DNA from: DATJBF01 sp035516795
GTDB taxonomy: Bacteria; Verrucomicrobiota; Verrucomicrobiia; Palsa-1439
Length of the DNA stretch: 6,032 nt
Direction of reading: 5' to 3'
Assembly: GCA_035516795.1 (NCBI GenBank)
Contig: DATIZX010000098.1
Coordinates: 1 to 6,032, forward strand
Shown here: in pieces, positions 1 through 5,767 of the stretch
Position numbering within the stretch: the stretch's first letter is position 1
Layout: every line of letters starts with the position of its first letter
Notes under the pieces: model-generated
Seen by the model: the letters and a program-made list of their open reading frames with translations, nothing else
Told to the model about the DNA's origin: nothing
Databases searched by the model: none
Program-made: the position numbers and the translations under genes

Positions 1-1
1 G

Positions 2-91
2 GCCAAAACAAAGCGGTTCATGCCCGCAGGCGTGTTGGCCATCTTGAGTCTGGCGGCGGTCATCATCTTCGGGTTGGCGCTGAAGAAGTAA
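2..91 (+). CDS. TMEM14/UPF0136-type small membrane protein, C-terminal end only
   Basis: This is the 3' end of a gene that begins before the window; 29 codons and the TAA stop are present. The tail reads AKTKRFMPAGVLAILSLAAV followed by a hydrophobic run and a final LALKK. The K-RFMPAG motif followed directly by one hydrophobic helix matches what I know of the C-terminus of the TMEM14 family (bacterial UPF0136), small proteins of about 100 residues with three or four membrane helices; bacterial function is not established. The two terminal lysines fit a positive-inside end. The helicase start lies only 3 bases after the stop, so the two genes are probably cotranscribed. The family call rests on a short tail and would change if the upstream sequence showed a different protein. 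Confidence 0.65.
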   Translation, partial: AKTKRFMPAGVLAILSLAAVIIFGLALKK

Positions 92-94
92 CGG

Positions 95-2149
95 ATGATA
101 GTTGTTTCGATGCCACAAGAGTACATTCTCAAACCGGCGCAGGGTCCGCGCGATCTGCATATCGATTATCGCGCTGAACTGAACGACCAGCAATACGCTG
201 CGGTGACGGCCACGAACGCGGACGGTAGCGTCAATTCGGGGCCAGTACTCGTCATTGCCGGCGCGGGCAGCGGCAAGACCCGGACGCTGACGTACCGGGT
301 TGCCTGGCTTGTGGAGCACGGCGTGCCGCCCGCCCGGATTCTTCTCCTCACGTTCACCAACAAAGCCGCCAAAGAAATGCTGCGGCGTGTGGAAAACCTG
401 TTGCCGACGGACATCTCCGCGATTTGGGGCGGCACGTTCCATCACGTTGGCAACCGCATTCTGCGCCGGCATACCAAGCTACTCGGGTTCGGCAACGATT
501 TCACCATTCTTGACCGCGAAGACTCGAAGGACATGCTGGACGCCTGCATTACCGAGGCGGGCATCGAAACGAAGCAGGAGCGGTTTCCAAAAGGAGATGT
601 ACTGGCGGAGATCTATTCGCTGGCCGTCAACACCGAGCGCAGTATCGAGCAAGTTTTGGTCGAGCAATACGACTACTTCTCGCACCTGGCCGGCCCGATC
701 AAGACGCTGCGCCAGGTGTATCGCGAACGCAAACTGAAGGCTAACGCAATGGATTACGACGATCTGCTGGTCAACACGCTGCGGCTCTTCCAAGAACATG
801 CCGAAGTGCGTGAACGTTACCAGGAACAATTCCTCCACGTCCTCGTGGACGAATATCAGGACACCAATAAGATTCAGGCCGAACTGATCGACCTGCTCGC
901 GGCCCGCCATCGCAATGTCATGGTGGTCGGCGATGACTCACAGTCGATCTATTCGTGGCGGGGCGCGAACTACCGCAACATTCTCGGTTTTCCCGAGCGT
1001 TACCCGGACGCGCGCTCGTTCAAGATCGAGGTCAATTACCGCAGTGTGCCGTTCATCCTCAAGCTCGCGAACGAGGCCATCCGTCCCAACATCCATCAAT
1101 TCGCCAAAAATCTTACGCCCGTACGGACCGGCGGTGTAAAGCCGTGGCTGATTTCGTGTCCCGACAGCAACCAGCAATCGCAATTCGTGGCCCAGCGGAT
1201 CCTCGAACTTCGCGACGAAGGTGTGGCCCTCAACGAGATTGCCGTGTTGTATCGGGCGCATTTCCACGCGATGGAACTGCAGATGGAACTCACGCGCCGC
1301 AATATTCCCTACGTCATCACCAGCGGCTTGCGCTTCTTCGAACAAGCCCACGTCAAAGACGTGGCGTGCTTCCTGAAGATTACCGTCAATCCGCGTGATG
1401 AGATGGCTTTCGAGCGCATCCTGAAGTTATTGCCCGGTATCGGGGCCAAGATCGCCGACAAGCTGTGGAGTAAGTTTCATCCCCTGCTCACTGAAGGAAA
1501 GCCATTGCTATTCACCAGCGACGCCGTGCCGGCCAAAGCGCGCGATGAGTGGAAGAAACTGGCGAAGGTGTTGAACGAGTTGCGCGGAGTGGGCAAGGAC
1601 GGCGGTCACAGACCGCCGCTACAGAAAGCCGCGGAAATGATCGAGCAGATTATAGAAGGCTTTTATGCCAGCTATCTGAAGGTCAAATACCCGAATGCTC
1701 GGACTCGCGAAGAGGATTTGCATCAACTCGCCGCGTTTGCGATGCAGTTCGAAACCGTCGAGGATTTCCTGAGTCAACTAGCGTTGTTGACCAACCTCGA
1801 AGCCGAGGATTCCTCTTTACTGGCATCCAATGACAAGGAATTCGTCCGTTTGAGCACCGTCCATCAGGCCAAAGGCCAGGAGTGGAAGGCGGTATTCGTG
1901 ATCGGCTTGTGCGACGGCATGTTTCCCCTGAGCCGGTCCTTGGATAATCTGGAAGGCGAAGAGGAAGAACGCCGGTTGTTCTACGTCGCCGTCACGCGCG
2001 CCAAGGACGAGTTGTATCTGGCGTACCCGGTGTTTCGCATGACCGGCGGCGATACCGGCGGGTTCCAACGCCCTTCGCGCTTCCTCGCCGAGCTTCCGAA
2101 ATCTCACTATCAGGAATTCTCGCTGCGGAATCAGGCCGGGTATTGGTGA
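95..2149 (+). CDS. UvrD/PcrA/Rep-type superfamily 1A DNA helicase
   Basis: A 684-residue ATP-driven 3'-5' DNA helicase of the UvrD/Rep/PcrA class, expected to act in the cytoplasm in repair or on stalled forks. The motifs appear in order: Q motif LNDQQYAAV (29-37), Walker A AGAGSGKT (55-62), Ia LLLTFTNKAAKEM (83-95), GTFHHVGNRILRRH (113-126), Walker B DEYQD (252-256), motif III VVGDDSQSIYSWRGA (277-291), IV NYRS (314-317), IVa VLYRAHF (384-390), V TVHQAKGQEW (588-597) and VI RRLFYVAVTRAKDEL (626-640). LPGIGAKIADKLW (446-458) resembles a helix-hairpin-helix turn. It ends about 45 residues after motif VI, so it lacks the long C-terminal extension of E. coli UvrD or PcrA. Residues 503-510 (GGHRPPLQ) are encoded by a palindromic repeat in a loop region. 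A second in-frame ATG at 110 is an equally plausible start; neither has a strong ribosome binding site. UvrD, PcrA and Rep cannot be told apart here. Confidence 0.95.
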   Translation: MIVVSMPQEYILKPAQGPRDLHIDYRAELNDQQYAAVTATNADGSVNSGPVLVIAGAGSGKTRTLTYRVAWLVEHGVPPARILLLTFTNKAAKEMLRRVENLLPTDISAIWGGTFHHVGNRILRRHTKLLGFGNDFTILDREDSKDMLDACITEAGIETKQERFPKGDVLAEIYSLAVNTERSIEQVLVEQYDYFSHLAGPIKTLRQVYRERKLKANAMDYDDLLVNTLRLFQEHAEVRERYQEQFLHVLVDEYQDTNKIQAELIDLLAARHRNVMVVGDDSQSIYSWRGANYRNILGFPERYPDARSFKIEVNYRSVPFILKLANEAIRPNIHQFAKNLTPVRTGGVKPWLISCPDSNQQSQFVAQRILELRDEGVALNEIAVLYRAHFHAMELQMELTRRNIPYVITSGLRFFEQAHVKDVACFLKITVNPRDEMAFERILKLLPGIGAKIADKLWSKFHPLLTEGKPLLFTSDAVPAKARDEWKKLAKVLNELRGVGKDGGHRPPLQKAAEMIEQIIEGFYASYLKVKYPNARTREEDLHQLAAFAMQFETVEDFLSQLALLTNLEAEDSSLLASNDKEFVRLSTVHQAKGQEWKAVFVIGLCDGMFPLSRSLDNLEGEEEERRLFYVAVTRAKDELYLAYPVFRMTGGDTGGFQRPSRFLAELPKSHYQEFSLRNQAGYW
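1601..1624 (+). repeat. Palindromic repeat inserted in frame in the helicase gene
   Basis: A perfect 7-bp inverted repeat (GGCGGTC, 1601-1607, and GACCGCC, 1611-1617) with a 3-base ACA loop is followed by GCTACAG. It translates as GGHRPPLQ at residues 503-510 of the helicase, between two conserved helical segments. From memory, the same unit recurs across Verrucomicrobiota genomes, in intergenic DNA and within hypothetical proteins, which makes it a likely dispersed element that landed in a tolerant loop. That recollection is not proven by this window, where it occurs once. Confidence 0.6.
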
Positions 2150-2223
2150 TTCACACTGTTTGGTGGCGCGACCGTCCCGGGTGTGGTCGTAGATTCATGT
2201 TTTTCACCTGTTTTCTTGTGCCA

Positions 2224-2252
2224 TTGACAATGATTTCGGTGTCTCATATCGT
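2224..2252 (+). promoter_or_regulatory. Candidate sigma70-type promoter for the GspE-like gene
   Basis: A perfect TTGACA (2224-2229) is separated by 17 bases from TATCGT (2247-2252), which matches 4 of 6 positions of TATAAT. It lies in the 117-bp gap after the helicase. A start site about 7 bases downstream would leave a leader of only about 8 bases before the ATG at 2267, which would cut into the weak GGGAA ribosome-binding candidate at 2256-2260. Either the mRNA is nearly leaderless or the match is fortuitous. Confidence 0.3.
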
Positions 2253-2266
2253 AGCGGGAACGAACG

Positions 2267-3982
2267 ATGGGTGCCGATTCCATACCGGCCGACTTGCGGC
2301 AATTGCTCCAACAGACGGGGCTTTTCAGTGAGACGCAGATTTCCGAAGTGCTACAGAATAAGCAGACTTCGGGTCAGGCGCTGATCAGTTTGCTCACCAA
2401 AGCGGGCACGGTTTCCGAAGAGAAACTGCTCCAGGCTCTGGCGACCGCGTTGCACTTGCCCTTCACGCGCATCACCGAAAAGGAAATCGACGCCGCTGCG
2501 CGCAACAAGGTCCCTACCAAGGTCGTTTTCCAGCACAATGTCATGCCGATGCGCGCCGATAACGGCACGCTGATTGTCGCCGCCAATGATCCCTTCAACC
2601 TCACGATGCTGGAAGCGGTCCGGTTGGTCACGAAAAGCCGGGTCCAACTGGCGCTGTGCACCGCTGCCGACATCGCCAAGGCGTTGAAACGCTACTACGG
2701 CGTGGGCGCGGCAACATTGGACGAGTTGATGCAGAAGAATGTGCTCGATATCGACGAAATCGAGGAGATCACGAAGTCCGATCTGGAAAGTGGCGACCAG
2801 GAAGCCAGCGTGGTCAAGTTTGTCAACCAGATCATCGCCGAAGCTTACAAGGAGCGCGCCACGGACATTCACATGGAACCGATGGAGAACGACCTGCGCA
2901 TCCGATACCGGGTGGACGGTGTCCTGCATCAGACTCCCGTGCCGCCACACCTCAAGCGTTTCCAAGCGGCCATCATCTCCCGCATCAAAGTCATGGCGAA
3001 CATGGACATTGCCGAGCGCCGTCTGCCGCAAGACGGCCGCATCAACGTCCGCAGTGGCGGACAGGAAATCGACGTGCGTGTTTCGACCATTCCGACCGCC
3101 TACGGTGAGAGTGTCAGCTTGCGGTTGCTCACTCGCAGCAACATTTTTCTCGGGTTGGACAGTCTCGGCCTTAGCAAGGAAGACGAAAAGACCGTGCGCA
3201 AACTGGTGGATCTTCCGCACGGCATCATTCTCGTGACCGGCCCCACCGGCTCGGGCAAATCCACGTCTTTGTACGCGTTTCTCAGCACGATCAACTCGAT
3301 TGATCAACGGATCATCACGATTGAGGAACCGGTCGAGTACGAACTGCCGGGTGTCAATCAGATCTCGGTAAAATCCGAGATCGGACTGACGTTTGCCAGC
3401 GGACTGCGTCACATCCTGCGGCAAGATCCCGACGTCATCATGGTCGGCGAAGTTCGCGATCTGGAGACGGCGGAAATCGCGATTCGCGCCGCGTTGACCG
3501 GCCACCTGGTATTCTCCACGTTGCACACCAACGACGCGCCGGGCGCAATCACGCGTTTGATCGATATGGGAATCGAACCCTTTCTGGTCAGTTCGTCAGT
3601 CGAAGCGTTGATCGCCCAGCGCCTCATTCGCACAATCTGCAAAGCCTGCAAGGAAGAATACAAACCGGATCCCGAATTTCTCCACGAAGTCGGGTTCCCG
3701 GTGAAGGAGAAGTCGAGGTTTTACCGGGGCCGCGGCTGCGAGGAATGCCGCTTCACGGGCTTCAAAGGGCGCTCGGCCATTTACGAGATTCTGGTCATGA
3801 GCGAAGCCTTGCGTCCGCTGATCATCGAACGGGCCTCATCCTCCAGCATCAAACAGGCAGCGATCGCGCGTGGCATGAAAACTCTTCGCGACGACGGCTG
3901 GGACAAGGTGAAATTTGGCCTGACCACCGTCGAAGAAGTTGCCCGCGTCACGCAGGAAGATGAAGCTCTCGTCGGCACCTGA
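2267..3982 (+). CDS. gspE: GspE/PilB-family secretion or pilus assembly ATPase
   Basis: A complete 571-residue cytoplasmic traffic ATPase. In this family, hexamers at the inner membrane power pseudopilus or type IV pilus assembly. Residues 1-145 form the N-terminal GspE/MshE-type domain. The ATPase core shows LRIRYRVDGVL (210-220), Walker A GPTGSGKST (325-333), an Asp box reading TIEEPVEYEL (351-360), Walker B DPDVIMVGEVRD (387-398) and His box TGHLVFSTLHTNDA (411-424). Four cysteines, C458-x2-C461 and C491-x2-C494, form the zinc-binding knuckle typical of GspE and PilB and absent from PilT retraction ATPases. The end, GMKTLRDDGWDKV, is also typical. The length is normal for the family. One mild oddity is Glu at position 354 where Asp is usual (EDPVE). 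No other secretion or pilus genes lie in the window, so GspE and PilB cannot be separated by context. The ATG has only a weak GGGAA six bases upstream. Confidence 0.93.
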   Translation: MGADSIPADLRQLLQQTGLFSETQISEVLQNKQTSGQALISLLTKAGTVSEEKLLQALATALHLPFTRITEKEIDAAARNKVPTKVVFQHNVMPMRADNGTLIVAANDPFNLTMLEAVRLVTKSRVQLALCTAADIAKALKRYYGVGAATLDELMQKNVLDIDEIEEITKSDLESGDQEASVVKFVNQIIAEAYKERATDIHMEPMENDLRIRYRVDGVLHQTPVPPHLKRFQAAIISRIKVMANMDIAERRLPQDGRINVRSGGQEIDVRVSTIPTAYGESVSLRLLTRSNIFLGLDSLGLSKEDEKTVRKLVDLPHGIILVTGPTGSGKSTSLYAFLSTINSIDQRIITIEEPVEYELPGVNQISVKSEIGLTFASGLRHILRQDPDVIMVGEVRDLETAEIAIRAALTGHLVFSTLHTNDAPGAITRLIDMGIEPFLVSSSVEALIAQRLIRTICKACKEEYKPDPEFLHEVGFPVKEKSRFYRGRGCEECRFTGFKGRSAIYEILVMSEALRPLIIERASSSSIKQAAIARGMKTLRDDGWDKVKFGLTTVEEVARVTQEDEALVGT

Positions 3983-4288
3983 ACAACATTCCGCCAATGT
4001 AGCCGCAGGCTTTAGCCTGCGCATTTCGTTGCTTTCCCCGTTGTGCCAGCATCGTCGCTGAGCAGCCTGTGCGGACACCAAATTCCGAAGTCAAAGCTCG
4101 TGATTCAACGATCAAGACAGCCGACGCGATGTCGTGTCCGCGTTCGGCTCATCGAACGCTATCGCCAGTCTTCCTCGTCAGTCAAACATAATGAATAATA
4201 AATAGACCTGACCCCTCGTCGCTCCAATCTCTTCTCCTGTCCTTGGAGTCGCCAATCTGATTTGTCGGCTGTGGGCATTGGCCTGTCC
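3983..4288. other. Gene-free spacer between the ATPase gene and the cassette array
   Basis: I see no convincing coding region in these 306 bases. The stretch holds a perfect palindrome just after the ATPase stop (4004-4021), a 7-bp hairpin (GCGTTCG at 4140-4146 with CGAACGC at 4153-4159), a possible degenerate attC-like fold around 4103-4167, and a GACCTGACCCC motif at 4205-4215. The array appears to end on the left at 4289, because no further pair of core sites matching the GATAGGC type is found here. Confidence 0.6.
4004..4021. repeat. Perfect palindrome after the GspE-like gene, possible terminator
   Basis: CGCAGGCTTTAGCCTGCG has 8-bp arms around a 2-base centre (in practice a 7-bp stem with a TTTA loop), preceded by TGTAGC. 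It starts 21 bases after the ATPase stop. It could help end transcription as a hairpin, but no clean run of T follows (ATTTCGTTGC), so an intrinsic terminator is doubtful. Similar units (GTAGC next to GCAGGCT...AGCCTGC) are, from memory, dispersed repeats in Verrucomicrobiota and Acidobacteriota. Confidence 0.5.
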
Positions 4289-4356
4289 GCCTATCGAATC
4301 AAGGTGAGCCGCGAGCGCCCGCGGGGGCGCGAGTTGGCTCCACCGAATTGATAGGC
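4289..4356 (-). other. attC recombination site of cassette 3
   Basis: A 68-bp imperfect palindrome bounded by GCCTATC (4289-4295; R' on the minus strand, GATAGGC) and GATAGGC (4350-4356; R'' on the minus strand, GCCTATC). The arms continue pairing inward (GGTG-AGCC against GGTGGAGCC, one unpaired base) and close in a GC-rich GCGCCC/GGGCGC hairpin. The core reads GAT where the integron consensus has GTT, but both ends carry compensating changes. The last codons of the cassette 3 gene lie inside it. Confidence 0.75.
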
Positions 4357-4634
4357 TCCTGCCTTGACACAGTGAGTGCAAGTTTCACCGAGACGTACTT
4401 GCCATCACGTCCAAACTGACACAGATACATGTTAATCAGACCATCCATCGGAATGAACAAAACTATATCCTTTTCTGAAAACTTCTTTGGCCAGTCCTTC
4501 TGCTTTGCCAAGAACTCACGCAGCGAAGTACCTCGGAGGAACTCACGTAGTGCATCCCGTGGCGTGTCAGCCCTGATTTGCGTGCTGAAATCGCCAACGC
4601 CTGTGCAAGACACGAACATCGAATAAAGTGCCAT
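4299..4634 (-). CDS. Cassette 3 protein, small uncharacterised
   Basis: A 111-residue protein that I do not recognise. The ATG at 4634 is preferred over a TTG at 4637 because AAGGA lies 6 bases upstream of it. The body (1-93) looks globular and mixed alpha/beta: TPRDALREFLRGTSLREFL (24-42) reads as an amphipathic helical region, followed by KDIVLFIP (55-62) and MYLCQFGRDGKYVSVKLAL (69-87), which read as beta strands. No signal peptide or membrane helix is evident. Residues 94-111 (PINSVEPTRAPAGARGSP) are encoded by the attC site rather than by an evolved protein sequence, so the functional protein probably ends near residue 93. It is the third and last gene of the array and depends on upstream transcription or its own promoter. 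Small unknown proteins with read-through tails are typical cassette products. Confidence 0.7.
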   Translation of the reverse strand: MALYSMFVSCTGVGDFSTQIRADTPRDALREFLRGTSLREFLAKQKDWPKKFSEKDIVLFIPMDGLINMYLCQFGRDGKYVSVKLALTVSRQEPINSVEPTRAPAGARGSP

Positions 4635-4640
4635 CAATAA

Positions 4641-4645
4641 TCCTT
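4641..4645 (-). promoter_or_regulatory. Ribosome binding site of the cassette 3 gene
   Basis: AAGGA on the minus strand sits 6 bases before the ATG at 4634, good Shine-Dalgarno spacing. It decides the start in favour of this ATG. It lies inside cassette 3, just after the core site, so the cassette carries its own translation signal. Confidence 0.55.
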
Positions 4646-4648
4646 GAC

Positions 4649-4718
4649 GCCTATCGCTCAGGTGAGCGACTGCCAGCCGCGTCAGCGGATGGCAGTTCGC
4701 TCGACCTCATGGTTAGAT
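4649..4718 (-). other. attC recombination site of cassette 2
   Basis: A 70-bp site bounded by GCCTATC (4649-4655; R' GATAGGC on the minus strand) and GTTAGAT (4712-4718; R'' ATCTAAC on the minus strand, a perfect RYYYAAC). The arms 4660-4675 (AGGTGAGCGACTGCCA) and 4690-4707 (TGGCAGTTCGCTCGACCT) pair over 16 bp with exactly two unpaired single bases, a T near 4696 and a G at 4703, both on the same arm. Single extrahelical bases on one arm are the hallmark of folded attC sites. An inner CCGC/GCGG hairpin (4677-4680, 4685-4688) closes it. Confidence 0.85.
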
Positions 4719-5094
4719 GATTCAAGCGGCGACTCAAAAATCTAGCGAAACAGAAACCTCCAACTGCTCCGAGCAATGCACCAAACAGCCAAGAAGCGAA
4801 GCCGCCGATCCCAACGGAGAAGAAGAATCGAAGGAAGTCATCCGGTAAAGAATACTGACCGGGTGGGAGATGCACCCAGAACAGATACCCAAGCAGCACA
4901 ATACCGACGGCGGCGCAAAATGGTGTCAGCAATAAGTACGGCACTAGACGCCTTAATGGACGAACGAAACAGGACAGAGCAGATAAAATTACACCCAAAA
5001 GAAGCCCAATAAATGTCGCCGCCATTGCCAATCCAGAACACAGCATTGTAAGCAAAAGTATTATGGTCAAAAGACGTGTCTCAAGATGTTCCAT
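4651..5094 (-). CDS. Cassette 2 protein, multi-pass membrane protein of unknown function
   Basis: A 147-residue hydrophobic protein; I do not recognise the family. Likely membrane segments are about 8-42 (long enough for one long or two short helices), 49-75 and 89-118, with basic residues at RPLRRL (45-50) and RFLSRRL (118-124) that suggest cytoplasmic loops. Glycine-rich stretches (GIGGFASWLFGALLGAVGG, 95-113) fit packed helices. The start at 5094 lies 8 bases after the GTTAGAT core of its cassette (5103-5109), normal spacing for a cassette gene, with only a weak purine run before it. Residues 126-147 (HLTMRSSELPSADAAGSRSPER) are translated attC sequence, because the TAA in the R'' core is out of frame, so the native protein probably ends near residue 125. 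It may act in the inner membrane, but no function can be inferred. Confidence 0.7.
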   Translation of the reverse strand: MEHLETRLLTIILLLTMLCSGLAMAATFIGLLLGVILSALSCFVRPLRRLVPYLLLTPFCAAVGIVLLGYLFWVHLPPGQYSLPDDFLRFFFSVGIGGFASWLFGALLGAVGGFCFARFLSRRLNHLTMRSSELPSADAAGSRSPER

Positions 5095-5102
5095 AAACTT
5101 TC

Positions 5103-5201
5103 ATCTAACGACAGAACTCACACACGCCGGGCCAACAACCGTGAACCGCGAAGCGGAACTGAGAGCGCCATCCGGCGTTGTGTGCAGTGATCTGGTTAGC
5201 C
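5103..5201 (-). other. attC recombination site of cassette 1
   Basis: A 99-bp site bounded by ATCTAAC (5103-5109; R' GTTAGAT on the minus strand, a perfect GTTRRRY) and GTTAGCC (5195-5201; R'' GGCTAAC on the minus strand). The arms CACACACGCCGG (5119-5130) and CCGGCGTTGTGTG (5172-5184) pair fully apart from one unpaired T. The loop region holds a CCGC-GAA-GCGG mini-hairpin (5146-5156). The stop codon of the cassette 1 gene (5196-5198) is part of the R'' core, a usual arrangement in integron cassettes. Confidence 0.85.
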
Positions 5202-5735
5202 GTCATTTTTTATCCTCACAATCTTCTCTGAAGGAATGCCCTTCTGCAGCTTGGGAAGCGAGAAAATAAGCGTCGTGTATTCCCCCTCCCTCTGAACTTT
5301 CAAGCGATACTCGAACTCGTCGGGACCTGCATTGTGAGGATTGGTCACAATCCAATATGAACACTGCACATCCACCAACTCATCCAAGTCATGGTCCAAT
5401 CTCAATGCCTTAATGTGCTCCACTCGCGCGCCCGCAGTGCCCCTGCCAACTCCATATTTCAAGAACAGAATGTTCCCCTGAACGGCAACCGAACCAAACG
5501 CATAGGAAGACGTAAAATAAAACTGACTCGGCTTGTGGCCCGCAGTCTTCACTGTCATGAGAAGGTCATCAGGAAATCCAGAAGTCTGTACCTTTTGCAA
5601 CTCGACGGTCACTGTAACATCTCCAAGAGCAATCGTCTCCTTGTCGCCGGCGGTGCCAAACTTGTGCCACTGCACATCGGCCAATGCCAGCACGGGCGAA
5701 AGAACCGTCAACGCCAATAGAACTGAGATGCGCAT
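5196..5735 (-). CDS. Cassette 1 protein, secreted protein of unknown function
   Basis: A 179-residue protein with a clear N-terminal signal peptide: MR, a hydrophobic core ISVLLALTVLSPVLALA, and a probable cut after ALA (residue 19), so it is probably exported. The mature part (20-179) looks beta-rich (DVTVTVELQKVQ, LLMTVKTAG, ILFLKYGVG, FEYRLKVQ, TTLIFSL), suggesting a compact beta domain; there is a single cysteine (125). I do not recognise the family. The ATG at 5735 is chosen because the signal peptide starts there; a TTG further upstream (5756) would start outside the cassette core. The ATG is 8 bases after the GTTAGCC core (5744-5750), and no ribosome binding site is visible. The stop TAA is embedded in the R'' core of its attC. 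As the first cassette in the array's reading direction, it is the one best placed for expression from an external promoter. Confidence 0.75.
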   Translation of the reverse strand: MRISVLLALTVLSPVLALADVQWHKFGTAGDKETIALGDVTVTVELQKVQTSGFPDDLLMTVKTAGHKPSQFYFTSSYAFGSVAVQGNILFLKYGVGRGTAGARVEHIKALRLDHDLDELVDVQCSYWIVTNPHNAGPDEFEYRLKVQREGEYTTLIFSLPKLQKGIPSEKIVRIKNDG

Positions 5736-5767
5736 ACGACGACGGCTAACGTTCAATATAGGTTATC

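Larger units (their letters stand above)
4289..5750 (-). mobile_element. Integron gene-cassette array, three cassettes, no integrase seen (CALIN)
   Basis: Read on the minus strand, three cassettes run in tandem: cassette 1 from 5749 to 5109 (641 bp), cassette 2 from 5108 to 4655 (454 bp) and cassette 3 from 4654 to 4295 (360 bp), placing the crossover after the G of each R' core. Each holds one leftward gene that starts within about 10-20 bases of the cassette's 5' edge and ends in or at an attC-like palindrome. The cassette edges read GTTAGCC, GTTAGAT and GATAGGC, and the R'' sites of the same cassettes read GGCTAAC, ATCTAAC and GCCTATC, an exact reverse complement in all three. This is the signature of circular cassettes closed by an integron integrase. 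GC content is lower than in the flanking genes. No intI or clear attI is visible, so I call it a cluster of attC sites lacking an integrase, while noting that intI could lie beyond 6032. Confidence 0.85.

Noticed and set aside
479..1351. Open frames on the minus strand opposite the helicase gene (479-910 and 938-1351)
   Set aside because: They fully overlap conserved helicase motifs and show no protein-like pattern of their own.
2169..2189. Hairpin CGACC...GGTCG after the helicase stop as an intrinsic terminator
   Set aside because: The stem is only 5 bp with an 11-base loop and has no proper T-run directly after it.
2143..2331. A 62-codon plus-strand frame spanning the gap between the helicase and ATPase genes
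   Set aside because: It overlaps both real genes in a different frame and has no supporting start signal.
2351..3526. A 391-codon open frame on the minus strand opposite the GspE-like gene
   Set aside because: It lies wholly antisense to a clearly real ATPase gene, and its translation is rich in R, D, Q and H without any motif, as expected of a frame mirrored from GC-rich coding DNA.
4178..4381. A 67-codon minus-strand frame across the left end of the array
   Set aside because: It begins inside the cassette 3 gene in another frame, crosses the attC site and has no ribosome binding site.
4429..4626. Plus-strand 65-codon frame inside cassette 3
   Set aside because: It opposes the minus-strand gene that has a good ribosome binding site and the orientation expected of a cassette gene.
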